Shown here piece by piece: positions 43,784 to 52,689 of a stretch of DNA of 64,000 nt. Each line of letters starts with the position of its first letter. Position 1 is the first letter of the stretch. The stretch is from Paraburkholderia antibiotica (lineage in GTDB: Bacteria > Pseudomonadota > Gammaproteobacteria > Burkholderiales > Burkholderiaceae). The stretch spans positions 62,001-126,000 of the forward strand of contig NZ_JABBFZ010000009.1 of the NCBI RefSeq assembly GCF_012927125.1, given 5' to 3'. The notes under the pieces were generated by a model. It was not told the DNA's origin. It did no database searches and worked only from the letters and a program-made list of their open reading frames with translations. A program made the position numbers and the translations under genes.

Positions 43784-44303
43784 GTTGACGCGGGCGAGGT
43801 GCCGAAGCGCGGCGCGGGCAACGAGTTCGCGCCGCGTGTCACCGCGGCTTCGGCATCGTCGGGGAGACTCACGTTGCTTCTACCTCGCCCGCGCTCCAAC
43901 GCCTTACCCCTCGTGATAACGAACCCTCCTCCATCGAGAGTGCCCTCGACGGGCACGCGCCATCCTCCACCACTTCCTTGCACCGGTTTTGCAAGTTCGA
44001 CCGGCCGCCGCGCCACGAAGCGGCAGGCACGGCGAAACGGAAGACCCTGCGCGCACCACCTTTCGAACCGCTTCTCGCACGACCCATCCGCTCCTGCGCC
44101 GCCCCCATCGCCCGCCCAGCCTCGCCGTTCTCCCGTCGAACCACCGTTCGCCAAGCGCCGCATTGCCGGATAGAATCCCCGCATCCCGCGCCGCCTCGCA
44201 CCACCGCCCGGACAGGAACGCGGATTGCTAACCCTGTTGGGTTAAGCATCGGACGACCGCGACCGGGTCGTCGTTTTCGCGCACTTTGACCTCCACATCG
44301 ACA
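43784..44303. other. Intergenic stretch between the ferulate and KaiC-like genes
   Basis: No gene is supported in these 520 bases. An inverted repeat TAACCC-TGTT-GGGTTA at 44229-44244 lies 60 bases before the KaiC-like start and could be a regulator site or hairpin. Confidence 0.5.
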
Positions 44304-45809
44304 ATGACTACCGACGAATCCAAGACGTCCTCCCCGTCCCCAGCGTCCCGGCCCGACGCGGCGCGGCGCAACGTCGAAACGGGCGTGCCCGGCTTCGACG
44401 AGATTCTCGGCGGCGGACTGGTGAGCGGCGGCGTCTATCTGCTCGAAGGGATGGCCGGCGCCGGCAAGACGATCCTGTCCAGCCAGATCGGCTTTCATCG
44501 GGTCCGCCAGGGCGAGAAAGTGCTGTACATGACGCTGATCGCCGAGTCGCACGACAAGCTGCTCGGTCATCTGAAAGGCCTGAGCTTCTTCGACGAAACC
44601 GCGGTCGCGCAGCAGATGCTGTTCGTGTCCGGCTATCACGAACTGATGCAGGACGGCCTCGACGGCTTCCTGAAGCTGATCGCGTCGAGCATTTACGACT
44701 ACCGGCCGAGCCTGATGATCATCGACGGTTTTCGCAGCGCGCGCGAATTCAGCGAAACCGAGCTGTCGCTGTCGAAGTTCATTCACGAGCTGAACGCGCT
44801 GGTCGCGGCGCTCGACTGCACCACGCTGCTGCTCGCGCCGCTCTCGGGCAACGAGCCGCATCCGGAACACACGCTGGTCGACGGGCTGATCGAGCTGAAC
44901 CGCTACACCGACGGCATGCGCCGCGCGCGCGAAATCGAAGTGCACAAGATGCGCGCGCGCAATCATCTGATGGGCCGGCACTTCTTCCGCATCGCCGAAA
45001 GCGGATTGCTGATGTTCCCGCGGCTCGAAGCGCAATGCGCCCCGCAGCCCGGTCCCGTCGATCTGAAAACGCGGCTCGGCTTCGGCTTGCCGCATCTCGA
45101 CACCCTGCTCGGCGGCGGCTTCGCACAAGGTTCGACGACCACGCTGATCGGCCCGTCCGGCGTCGGCAAGACGCTGATGTGCCTGCAGTTTCTCGCTGCC
45201 GGCCTCGCGCGCGGCGAACGCTGCGTGTATCTCGGCTTCTACGAAGGACCGCAGCGGCTGATCGGCAAGGCTGAAGCGGTGTCGATTCCGCTCGCCGACG
45301 CGTGGCGCGACGGTCGCCTGATCGTGCAATGGCAGCCGGCCATCGAGCTCGCCGTCGATGAAGTCGCCGCCAAGGCGCTCGCCACCGTCAAGCAGCATGG
45401 CGCGACGCGCATCGTGATCGACGGTGTCGAAGGCTTCCGCGATTCGGCGCTGCGCACCGAGCGCTTCGGGCTGTTTCTCAACGCGCTGCTGCATCAGTTG
45501 CGCGAGGCGGCCATCACGACGCTCGTCACCGAGGAACTGCCGCTCTACGCCGACCCCGGTCACGGTCGCAGCGTGCGGGTCTCGGCGCTGACCGAAAACC
45601 TGATCCTGCTGCGCTACGCCGAAACGGACACCGGGCTGCGGCGCATGATCTCTGTGGTCAAGCAGCGCGAAAGCCTGCACGACACGTCGCTGCGCGACCT
45701 CAGCATTTCATCGCAGGGACTCGACGTGATCGACGGACCGTTGGGCGCCGTCAGCACGCAATCGACGTCCGGACTGTCGGCCACGCTGCAACCGCGGCGC
45801 AAAACCTAG
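44304..45809 (+). CDS. KaiC-like dual RecA-domain ATPase
   Basis: The protein, 501 residues from the ATG at 44304 (an in-frame TTG at 44286 is an alternative), has two RecA/KaiC-type ATPase domains. The first Walker A is EGMAGAGKT (48-56), with LMIIDGFRSA as Walker B. The second Walker A is GPSGVGKT (283-290), with RIVIDGVEGFRDS. There are no Kai partner genes. In proteobacteria such proteins are often coupled to response regulators, and one follows at 45816, six bases on. A signalling ATPase rather than a clock protein is likely. No clear ribosome site was found. Confidence 0.85.
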   Translation: MTTDESKTSSPSPASRPDAARRNVETGVPGFDEILGGGLVSGGVYLLEGMAGAGKTILSSQIGFHRVRQGEKVLYMTLIAESHDKLLGHLKGLSFFDETAVAQQMLFVSGYHELMQDGLDGFLKLIASSIYDYRPSLMIIDGFRSAREFSETELSLSKFIHELNALVAALDCTTLLLAPLSGNEPHPEHTLVDGLIELNRYTDGMRRAREIEVHKMRARNHLMGRHFFRIAESGLLMFPRLEAQCAPQPGPVDLKTRLGFGLPHLDTLLGGGFAQGSTTTLIGPSGVGKTLMCLQFLAAGLARGERCVYLGFYEGPQRLIGKAEAVSIPLADAWRDGRLIVQWQPAIELAVDEVAAKALATVKQHGATRIVIDGVEGFRDSALRTERFGLFLNALLHQLREAAITTLVTEELPLYADPGHGRSVRVSALTENLILLRYAETDTGLRRMISVVKQRESLHDTSLRDLSISSQGLDVIDGPLGAVSTQSTSGLSATLQPRRKT

Positions 45810-45815
45810 CCGCCC

Positions 45816-46169
45816 ATGAAAACCATTCTCGTGGTGGACGACGAGTTCGACATCCTGACCGTGTGGCGGCTGCTGCTGGAGCGGCACGGCTATACGGTGC
45901 GCACGGCGTCCAACGGCGCCGCCGCGCTCGAACTGGTCCGCTCGAGCCGGCCCGACATCATCGTGTCCGACTGCATGATGCCGATCATGTCCGGCATGCA
46001 GCTGTGCGCGGCGCTATACGCCGACCCCGATCTGCGCGAGATTCCGATCATCCTGTGCAGCGCCGCCGCCGACGTGCCGGCGCAACCGAATCCGCACATT
46101 GCGTACGCGCGCAAGCCGCTGTCGTTCGACACGCTGCTGGCGATGCTGGAGCGGATGGGCAGCACGTAA
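45816..46169 (+). CDS. Single-domain response regulator
   Basis: A 117-residue receiver with the acidic pair (VVDDEFD), phospho-acceptor Asp in IIVSDCMMPIMSG, and the late Lys in YARKPLSF. No output domain is present, so it acts by protein contact, probably with the KaiC-like ATPase whose stop is six bases upstream. The cognate histidine kinase is not nearby. Confidence 0.92.
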   Translation: MKTILVVDDEFDILTVWRLLLERHGYTVRTASNGAAALELVRSSRPDIIVSDCMMPIMSGMQLCAALYADPDLREIPIILCSAAADVPAQPNPHIAYARKPLSFDTLLAMLERMGST

Positions 46170-46412
46170 CCGGCTATGCTGCGCTCCGGCGCGTGCTGTC
46201 GCGCTTTGGGCTGTTGCGCCTTGGCTGTTGCGCCAGAAACCGCCTCTATTCAGCTTCACCCGATCGCTTACCCACTGAAAACTCACGTTGAGACGCTCGC
46301 GCCATTTATCGAGCGTCTCCCGCGTTCTGCGAATTGTCTGCGCCTCTTACAGTGAGCCATCGATCGCGCGAAACCGGAACATCGCGGCGCGTCGCAACTT
46401 TCGGAGGTCGTC

Positions 46413-47465
46413 ATGAACAGCAATCGTGGTGCGGTTCCCGCTGGCTTCTTCGGGATCGCGGTAGGCGCGCTGGCGTTCGCCAATCTGTGGCGCGTGGCCA
46501 TTCGCGTGTGGCATCTGCCCGTGCTCGCCGGCAATCTGTTGACGGTCGCGGCGCTCGCCGTGTGGATGGTGTTGCTGTTCGCGTACGCGCACAAGTGGTT
46601 CGCGCATGCCAATGAGGCGCGCGCGGAACTCGCGCATCCGGTGCAATCGTCGTTCGTCGCGCTCGCGCCGATCTCCACGCTGCTCGCCGCGCAACTGCTG
46701 CAACCGTACGCGCATATCGTCGCGTTGTCGCTGTACGGCATCGCCGCACTCGGGCAACTCGCGCTCGGCGTCTATCTGCACGGCAAGCTGTGGCAAGGCG
46801 GCCGCAAGCCAGAATTGACCACGCCGGCAATCTATCTGCCGACGGTCGGCGCAGGCTTCGTCGCGGCGACGAGTTCGGCCGCGTTCGGTTTCCATCAACT
46901 CGGCGAGCTGTTCTTCGGCGCCGGCATGCTGTCGTGGCTCGCGCTCGAATCGATGATCCTGCATCGCGCCGCCGTGCATGAGCCGCTGCCCGAAGCGCTG
47001 CGTCCGACCTTGGGCGTGCAGCTCGCGCCGCCGGTCGTCGGTGGGGTCGCGTATCTGAGCCTGACGAGCGGCACGCCCGATCTGTTCGCTTACGCGCTGC
47101 TCGGCTACGGTCTGTATCAGGCGCTGATGCTACTGCGTTTGCTGCCGTGGATTCGTCAACAGGCGTTCGGGGCCGGCTACTGGGCGTTCAGTTTCGGCGT
47201 GGCCGCGCTGCCGACGATGGTGCTGCGCCTGCTCGAACGCGGCGCGACGGGTCCGCTCGAATGGGCCGCGCCGGTTCTGTTCGTCGCGGCCAATGGGATC
47301 ATCGCGCTGCTGGTGGTGAAGACGCTGCAACTGCTGGTGCAAGGCAAGCTGATTCCGCCGGCCGCGGTTTCGGCTACCGTTCCAACTACTGCACCGGCTC
47401 CGGCCGCAGCCCCTGCTCCGGCTGCCCGCTCCACGACGGTTTCGCGCATCGCCCGCGCGCACTGA
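46413..47465 (+). CDS. TehA/SLAC1-family membrane channel
   Basis: The 350-residue protein is strongly hydrophobic with about ten membrane segments, the layout of the SLAC1/TehA anion channel and tellurite-resistance family (start VPAGFFGIAVGALAFANLWRVA). A Pro/Ala/Thr-rich C-terminal tail follows. It probably exports small anions or toxic oxyanions. An aggtcgtc site precedes the ATG. The downstream convergent DUF4126 gene is unrelated. Confidence 0.87.
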   Translation: MNSNRGAVPAGFFGIAVGALAFANLWRVAIRVWHLPVLAGNLLTVAALAVWMVLLFAYAHKWFAHANEARAELAHPVQSSFVALAPISTLLAAQLLQPYAHIVALSLYGIAALGQLALGVYLHGKLWQGGRKPELTTPAIYLPTVGAGFVAATSSAAFGFHQLGELFFGAGMLSWLALESMILHRAAVHEPLPEALRPTLGVQLAPPVVGGVAYLSLTSGTPDLFAYALLGYGLYQALMLLRLLPWIRQQAFGAGYWAFSFGVAALPTMVLRLLERGATGPLEWAAPVLFVAANGIIALLVVKTLQLLVQGKLIPPAAVSATVPTTAPAPAAAPAPAARSTTVSRIARAH

Positions 47466-47566
47466 AACGGGGTCGACGAACCCCACCTATCCACAAGCGG
47501 ACAACGATCAATGCGGCGAGGCGCGCAAGGCGTCCCGCCGCGTTTGCCTCGGTGTTCGCGTGTGTG

Positions 47567-48058
47567 TCAGAAGCCGTGCAACGACACGACGATCAACGCC
47601 GCGCCGACAATCGCCACCACGTCTTCGATCAGCGCGGCCGGCGCATCGCGCCCGAACATGGCCGCCATCGACGCCCGCGCCTTCGCGCCACCGAGCGTGC
47701 CGATCACCGCGCCGACGGCCCCGACCACCGCGCCGAGCACACCGACTATCGATCCGCCCGCCAGTCCCCCGTGCGCGCCGCTGATCGCCGCGCCGCTCAG
47801 CGCGCCGAGCACGATGCGCGCGCCGAACTGCAGCGGCACTTTGCGGCTCGGCGTTTCGGGTAATTGGTCGGTAATCAGTTCGATGGCCGCGAGGATCGTG
47901 AAGATATACGGCGTGGCGACGAAGCCGAAGAACGCGAGCGGCGTGCCTTGCAGCGGCAGCCATCCCAGACGCGCGGCCCAACTGACGGCGGCGGGAGCAG
48001 TCATCGCGCGAAGGCCGGCGACGATGCCGATGAGCAAGGCGAGGACATACACGGACAT
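47567..48058 (-). CDS. DUF4126 family membrane protein
   Basis: From the ATG at 48058 (ggagtccgct site) this encodes 163 residues with several hydrophobic, Gly/Ala-rich segments (SVYVLALLIGIVAGLRAMTAPA and VGVLGAVVGAVGAVIGTLGGAKAR). They match the DUF4126 membrane protein family. The role is unknown. An upstream in-frame ATG would add 13 residues. Confidence 0.8.
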   Translation of the reverse strand: MSVYVLALLIGIVAGLRAMTAPAAVSWAARLGWLPLQGTPLAFFGFVATPYIFTILAAIELITDQLPETPSRKVPLQFGARIVLGALSGAAISGAHGGLAGGSIVGVLGAVVGAVGAVIGTLGGAKARASMAAMFGRDAPAALIEDVVAIVGAALIVVSLHGF

Positions 48059-48293
48059 AGCGGACTCCCGATCGAGGGCAATGATGCACGGTTGCACAAG
48101 CCGACGGCTTACCTGGACGAACGTCGGCAGAACATGTCGAGCATTCCATCTGGACAGTCAACTTCTCACCACCTACATCGAGGCAATCCGCTATGGCCGA
48201 TTACCCCCGTCGATGTGGCCCTAGTGTCGCACAATTCGAGTCGCACATTTCGACGGAGGAAAAACAGGCTCGCAGGCTGTGCGGCAGACGTCG

Positions 48294-49307
48294 CTAGATC
48301 AGCCCCCGTTCGACCGACTCCACCACCAGCGCGCCGACACTCGCGATCGTCGCGTTGTTGCGCGTTGCGTCGCCGGCCGTCTCCGTCAGATACACCGCGA
48401 CCAGAATCGGACCGCGCTGTGGCGGCCACAGGATCGCAATATCGTTGCTGGTGCCGTGCTCGCCGGCGCCGGTCTTGTCGCCGACGCCCCAGTCGGCCGG
48501 CAGCTTCGCGCGAATTCGCGTCGCGCTGGTACGGTTCGCCGCGAGCCACGCGAGCAACCGCATCCGCGAGGCCGTCGACAGCCGCTCGCCCAGCGCGAGT
48601 TCGCGCAGATTGCCGAGCATCGCGTTCGGCGTCGTGGTGTCGCGCGGGTCGCCGGGCCTCGCTTCGTTCAGCACCGGTTCGGTCCGATCGAGCCGCGTGA
48701 GGCTGTCGCCCAGTCCGCGCGCAAACTCCGTCACCGCAGCCGGGCCGCCGAAGCTCGCGAGCAACAGATTGGCCGCGGTGTTGTCGCTCAGTGTCAGTGC
48801 GGCTTTGCACAGCTGCTCCACGCTCATGCCGGCGTCGCCCGTCAACTCGCGGGTGTTTTTGCTGGTCTCCGGCGAATCCTGCACGACGTCCTGCTGCGAG
48901 AACACGATGCGCCGCCGCAGATCCTCGACGCCGCGATCCACGCGCGTCAGCACCAGTCCGACGGCAAGCAGCTTGAACGTGCTGCACATCGGGAAGCGCT
49001 CGTTGGCGCGCAGGCCTGCGTGCAGGCCCGACGTCGTATCGACGATCGCGACGCCGAGCCGGCCGCCGCTTTGCACTTCGAGCTGTTCGAGCCGTGCGCG
49101 CAGAGCGTCAGCACTGGCCAGTCCGGTGTTCGATGCCGCCCCCGTGCGTGTCCTGCCGGTGTTCGTACCGGCATTCGTACTGGCCGAGACATGGCTCGAC
49201 GTGCCTGCTTTCGCGCTTGTTCGTCCGCTTGCTCGTACGCTTCCACCTGCAATGCCAGCTATCGACATCCCCAGCATCGCGCCCATCGCTCTTCTTCGTG
49301 TAATCAT
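48294..49307 (-). CDS. Class A beta-lactamase (Pen type)
   Basis: The 337-residue enzyme hydrolyses beta-lactams in the periplasm. It has the SxxK motif S109-TF-K112, SDN at 174-176, the omega-loop E210 to N214 (RTEPVLN), and KTG at 278-280. The N-terminus has a twin-Arg-like signal (TRRRAMGAMLGMSIAG), as in Tat-exported Pen enzymes. An unusual Ser/Thr/Ala/Gly/Asn-rich linker spans residues 24-63. The divergent LysR-type gene at 49407 is the likely inducer-dependent activator. The ATG at 49307 follows gggagctgcg. Confidence 0.94.
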   Translation of the reverse strand: MITRRRAMGAMLGMSIAGIAGGSVRASGRTSAKAGTSSHVSASTNAGTNTGRTRTGAASNTGLASADALRARLEQLEVQSGGRLGVAIVDTTSGLHAGLRANERFPMCSTFKLLAVGLVLTRVDRGVEDLRRRIVFSQQDVVQDSPETSKNTRELTGDAGMSVEQLCKAALTLSDNTAANLLLASFGGPAAVTEFARGLGDSLTRLDRTEPVLNEARPGDPRDTTTPNAMLGNLRELALGERLSTASRMRLLAWLAANRTSATRIRAKLPADWGVGDKTGAGEHGTSNDIAILWPPQRGPILVAVYLTETAGDATRNNATIASVGALVVESVERGLI

Positions 49308-49406
49308 CGCAGCTCCCTGTTGGAAGCCGTTACTATCGATTTTCCACGCATCCCTGGCAAACGATGATAAGTTAGCCCACTCACAAGAAAATCTAATGTC
49401 TGCACC
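49308..49406. promoter_or_regulatory. Divergent promoter region of bla and the LysR gene
   Basis: A 99-base gap separates the two divergent start codons. It contains TTAG-N17-CTAA as a possible LysR-type dyad. No single promoter could be fixed confidently. Confidence 0.5.
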
Positions 49407-50285
49407 ATGAGACCTTATCTTCCGCTCAACGCGCTGCGCGCGTTCGAATCGTCCGCGCGGCACCTGAGCTTCACGCGCGCCGCTCAGGAGTTGAACGTCA
49501 CACAGGCCGCCGTCAGCCAGCAGGTCCGCTCGCTCGAGGAACGACTCGGCACCGCGCTGTTCAAGCGCCTACCGCGCGGCCTCGCGATGACCGATGAAGG
49601 GCTCGCGCTGCGCCCGGTGCTGTCCGACGCGTTCGATCGCATCGAGGCCGTGCTCAAGCAGTTCGACGGCGGCCATTTTCACGAGGTGTTGACCATCGGC
49701 GTGGTCGGCACGTTTGCGGTCGGCTGGCTGATGCCGCGTCTGAAATCGTTCCGCGAAGCGCATCCGTTCGTCGAGTTGCGGCTGCTGACCAACAACAACC
49801 TCGTCGATCTCGCGACCGAAGGCCTCGACTTCGCAATCCGTTTCGGCGACGGCACGTGGCCCGGATCGCTCGCCACGAAGCTGCTCGACGCGCCGCTCGC
49901 GCTGCTGTGCACACCGGAGGTCGCCACGCGCCTCGCACGCCCCGACGATCTCGCGAACGAAACGCTGCTGCGTTCGTATCGCGTGGACGACTGGATGAAC
50001 TGGTTCGCGGCCGCCGGCATTGCGCCGCGACCGGTGCGCGGACCGGTGTTCGATTCGTCGCGTTTGATGGTGGAAGCGGCGATGCAGGGCGCAGGCATCG
50101 CGCTCGCGCCCGTGTCGATGTTCGAGCATGAGGTCAACACTGGGCGACTGGTGCGGCCCTTCGACATCGAGGTCCACGCGGGAAGTTACTGGCTCACCAG
50201 CCTGAAGGGCAAACCGATGACACCGGCGATGGTGCTGTTCAGTCAGTGGATCGTCAAGGAGGCGGCCGCGTGGGGGCGCGCGTGA
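49407..50285 (+). CDS. LysR-family regulator (AmpR/PenR-like)
   Basis: The 292-residue regulator starts with MRPYLPLNALRAFESSARHLSFTRAAQELNVTQAAVSQQVRSLEERLG, the winged-helix N-terminus of AmpR-type activators. A substrate-binding-like effector domain follows. The divergent beta-lactamase, 100 bases away, is the expected target. The effector in AmpR systems is a muropeptide; this is inferred from family knowledge. Confidence 0.94.
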   Translation: MRPYLPLNALRAFESSARHLSFTRAAQELNVTQAAVSQQVRSLEERLGTALFKRLPRGLAMTDEGLALRPVLSDAFDRIEAVLKQFDGGHFHEVLTIGVVGTFAVGWLMPRLKSFREAHPFVELRLLTNNNLVDLATEGLDFAIRFGDGTWPGSLATKLLDAPLALLCTPEVATRLARPDDLANETLLRSYRVDDWMNWFAAAGIAPRPVRGPVFDSSRLMVEAAMQGAGIALAPVSMFEHEVNTGRLVRPFDIEVHAGSYWLTSLKGKPMTPAMVLFSQWIVKEAAAWGRA

Positions 50286-50295
50286 GTTCGAGGGG

Positions 50296-50547
50296 TTACG
50301 CGGCGGTGCGGCAACAACCGTTCATCGCGGGCCGCTCGGCTTGCGGCGGGAACACGTTCCACGAACCGTCGCCGTGGCGGAAGAAGAAAATCGATAGCAA
50401 TCCTTCGGGTTTCAGCGCCTGCACGCACACGTAGCGCTGCTGTTGCGATGCCCGATGGCAGAACCGCACGACGCGCGCGGGCATCGACGGCGTGGGCGCG
50501 AGCCATTTGTCGACGGCCCAGTGCAAAGTCTTTTCTACGGCGACCAT
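50296..50547 (-). CDS. Small protein of unknown function
   Basis: The 83-residue product begins at 50547 with a cgaggagagcatc ribosome site, which supports a real gene. It is cysteine-containing and aromatic-rich (RYVCVQALKPEGLLSIFFFRHGDGSWNVFPPQ), with no signal peptide. It lies 36 bases after the LRAT-like gene on the same strand, so the two are probably co-transcribed. No family recognised. Confidence 0.68.
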   Translation of the reverse strand: MVAVEKTLHWAVDKWLAPTPSMPARVVRFCHRASQQQRYVCVQALKPEGLLSIFFFRHGDGSWNVFPPQAERPAMNGCCRTAA

Positions 50548-50583
50548 GATGCTCTCCTCGAATCGTCTCGCGCGTCGTCGTGT

Positions 50584-51123
50584 TCACGCGACTTGCGTCG
50601 CTTCCGCGAACCGGGCGCTTTGCTCTTCACGCACCGCGTGAGAGGCACCGCTTTCGACAAACGCCTTCACCAGACACAGCAGCGCGCGCATACCCACGCG
50701 CGGATGACGCAGGCACCCATGCACCTGTTCGCTGCGGCTTTCGCCGAGCAGGCACCATGCGCAGAAGTGTTCACAGTTATTGGTCAGCAGGCGGTAACGG
50801 TTTTCACCCAGACGCGAGCGCGCGCGGCTCACCGCTTCGGCGCCGACGTAAAGCGCGCTCGGCGTCGCGCGAATAGACAGCGGATGGCCGGCGGCGAAGC
50901 GCGCAAGTTCCACTTCCTCGACCGGCCCGCGATGCACCGAACTCGCGAAGCCCGAGTAATGCACCACGTGGCCATTGCCGACGTAGATGCCGTGATGTTC
51001 GTAGCCGTTGCGTTGGGTCACCAGATGCGCGCCGATCGGCAGATCGATCGTCGACGATGCGCCGGTGCGCGCGGCGCCGGATTGAGGAGCTTCGCGGGGG
51101 ATGTCGAGCGTTTGGGTGTTCAT
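50584..51123 (-). CDS. LRAT/NlpC-P60-like fold protein
   Basis: From ATG 51123 (gaggccagct site) the 179-residue protein has the permuted papain-like LRAT pattern: YEHHGIYVGNGHVVHYSG (H44 and H55) followed by NNCEHFCAWCLLGE (catalytic Cys C117). Such enzymes are acyltransferases, phospholipases or deamidases. It faces the sigma-54-driven peptide gene across a 461-base gap, so a link to peptide modification or immunity is conceivable but untested. An ATG nine codons earlier is less likely. Confidence 0.8.
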   Translation of the reverse strand: MNTQTLDIPREAPQSGAARTGASSTIDLPIGAHLVTQRNGYEHHGIYVGNGHVVHYSGFASSVHRGPVEEVELARFAAGHPLSIRATPSALYVGAEAVSRARSRLGENRYRLLTNNCEHFCAWCLLGESRSEQVHGCLRHPRVGMRALLCLVKAFVESGASHAVREEQSARFAEATQVA

Positions 51124-51584
51124 AGCTGGCCTCGTTCGCATTTCCAACACTGTTGCGACAGCTTTTGCATCATCCGGGCCATGCGCCGAAAAGCCCTTGT
51201 TTACTGGGTTGACGGCGTAGCGAGCGCGTTTCTGAAGAGGAAGTTGTCAGCGCCGGGCCAACAGAATTCGCAGCGGTCTGTTGGCGTACGACGCTCATCT
51301 GCACACGCGTCGAGCGACGCGGCGCGGACGTAATGGACGAGTGAGGAAATACCTGGCAGCCCGCATCGATGTGTTGGGTCGTACATCTGTTCGAATGCGG
51401 GCGTGTTGGTTATACGCCGACCTATCGTATCGGCCGCGCACAGGGCAAACCTGCGTGACGCACGCCAGTCAACGCGCCGCGCGCCATGCATGCGCCACCG
51501 CACCGATTGGCATGGCACTTGCACCATCCGGTGCAGAGTCCATTCAGCCGCGCGCATTGCACACGCGGCCAACCGGAGAACGAC
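51124..51584. other. Divergent intergenic region with sigma-54 promoter and possible activator sites
   Basis: The 461-base gap between the LRAT-like and peptide genes includes the sigma-54 promoter at 51508. A 7-base palindrome CGCGTCG-AG-CGACGCG at 51306-51321, roughly 190 bases upstream of the -24 element, is in the range for a sigma-54 activator site. No supported gene was found in it. Confidence 0.5.
51508..51523 (+). promoter_or_regulatory. Sigma-54 (-24/-12) promoter of the peptide gene
   Basis: TGGCAT-N5-TTGCA matches the sigma-54 consensus TGGCAC-N5-TTGCW at all invariant positions, with GG and GC correctly ten bases apart. Transcription would begin near 51534, giving a leader of about 50 bases to the ATG at 51585. 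A sigma-54 activator gene lies within 3 kb. Confidence 0.85.
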
Positions 51585-51872
51585 ATGTCCTGCATCAGCG
51601 TACACGACCTCTCGCTGAACCTTGCGCTCGATCGCAAAGCGATGGCCGCGATCCGCGGCGGCGGTGGCGCGCCATGGGTCTATGGCTGGATTCAACCTTA
51701 CGTACCGCAAACGCCGAGCATCGGGCCCGTCGTCAATCTGTACGAGGTGTCCAACAACTTCTACGCGAACCAGATGATCAACCAGTTCCAGTCGGTCGAT
51801 GTACGCAACTTCGGCGCGAACTCGAACCTCAACGTCTCGCCCGACGCGCGCAACAGAAACGATATGGTGTAG
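51585..51872 (+). CDS. Double-glycine leader peptide precursor (putative secreted peptide)
   Basis: The 95-residue precursor has a leader that fits the double-glycine type: L at -12, M at -7, I at -4 and GG at -2/-1 if cleaved after G26 (LALDRKAMAAIRGG). The core is rich in Asn, with only one Cys in the whole chain (in the leader), so it is not a disulfide- or lanthionine-rich peptide. The ribosome site ccggagaacgac precedes the ATG at 51585. The core motif QMINQFQSVDVRN (63-75) recurs in the partial product at 63845. A C39-peptidase exporter lies nearby, so it is a strong substrate candidate. Confidence 0.85.
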   Translation: MSCISVHDLSLNLALDRKAMAAIRGGGGAPWVYGWIQPYVPQTPSIGPVVNLYEVSNNFYANQMINQFQSVDVRNFGANSNLNVSPDARNRNDMV

Positions 51873-51877
51873 ACGTT

Positions 51878-52648
51878 GTGACCTGCCCGAGCCAATTTCG
51901 CTGGACCTCGTCCGCGCGTTCCGACGTCGGACACGTCCGCGAAATCAACGAAGACGCCTGCCTCGATCAGTCCGATGCCGGACGCTGGGCAGTCGCCGAC
52001 GGCATGGGCGGACACGCGGTGGGCGACCTCGCGAGCCGCGCGGTGATTGACGCATTGAGCCAATTGAAAACCTCGCGCAGCATCAGAACGCTGATCGCCG
52101 ATGCGCGTGCGCGTCTGCAAGGCGCGAACCGTCTGCTGCGCGACGAAGCCTCGCGCCGCCAGGTACAGCGCATCGGCAGTACCGTGGTCGTATTGCTCGC
52201 ATGCGATCGCTTCTGTGGTTACGTGTGGGCCGGCGACAGCCGCATCTACCTGTATCGCGCGGGCCAATTGCGACAACTGACGCGCGATCATAGTCAGGTC
52301 GAGGAACTGCGCTCGCTCGGCGTTCTGACCGACGAGGAAGCGCGCCATCATCCGGCGCAGCACATGATCACGCGAGCGGTCGGCGCGACCGACCTGCTCG
52401 AACTCGACGACGACGCGATCGAAGTCACCGACGGCGACGTGTTTCTGCTGTGCAGCGACGGACTCAGCAACGAGTTGAGCGACGACGAAATCGCCGGGGT
52501 GCTGACCTCGGCGCAGCGCGAGAACGCGAGCGGCGAACTCGTCGAACTGGCACTCGCACGCGGCGGGCGCGACAACATCACCGCGGTCGTGGTCGAGGCG
52601 CGGGACCCGAATGCGTCGGAGAAAACCTTGCTGAATCCGGCGCCTTGA
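51878..52648 (+). CDS. PP2C-family protein phosphatase
   Basis: The 256-residue phosphatase starts at a GTG five bases after the peptide stop, indicating translational coupling. The metal-binding residues are present: D26 (SDVGHVREINEDA), DGMGG at 41-45, GDS at 119-121, D194 (CSDG) and D232-N233 (DNITAVVVE). It dephosphorylates Ser/Thr proteins. It resembles Stp1/PppA phosphatases, which in type VI systems counter a kinase and act on FHA-dependent signalling. A two-FHA protein is encoded at 59270. No kinase is in the window. Confidence 0.93.
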   Translation: MTCPSQFRWTSSARSDVGHVREINEDACLDQSDAGRWAVADGMGGHAVGDLASRAVIDALSQLKTSRSIRTLIADARARLQGANRLLRDEASRRQVQRIGSTVVVLLACDRFCGYVWAGDSRIYLYRAGQLRQLTRDHSQVEELRSLGVLTDEEARHHPAQHMITRAVGATDLLELDDDAIEVTDGDVFLLCSDGLSNELSDDEIAGVLTSAQRENASGELVELALARGGRDNITAVVVEARDPNASEKTLLNPAP

Positions 52649-52689
52649 GGTGTGTTGTCAACGCGCGGGCATCGCGAATCCGATCCCGC

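Noticed and set aside
43869..45680. A 603-codon minus-strand open frame
   Set aside because: It is antisense to the KaiC-like ATPase gene, which has two Walker A motifs. It is a shadow of that gene.
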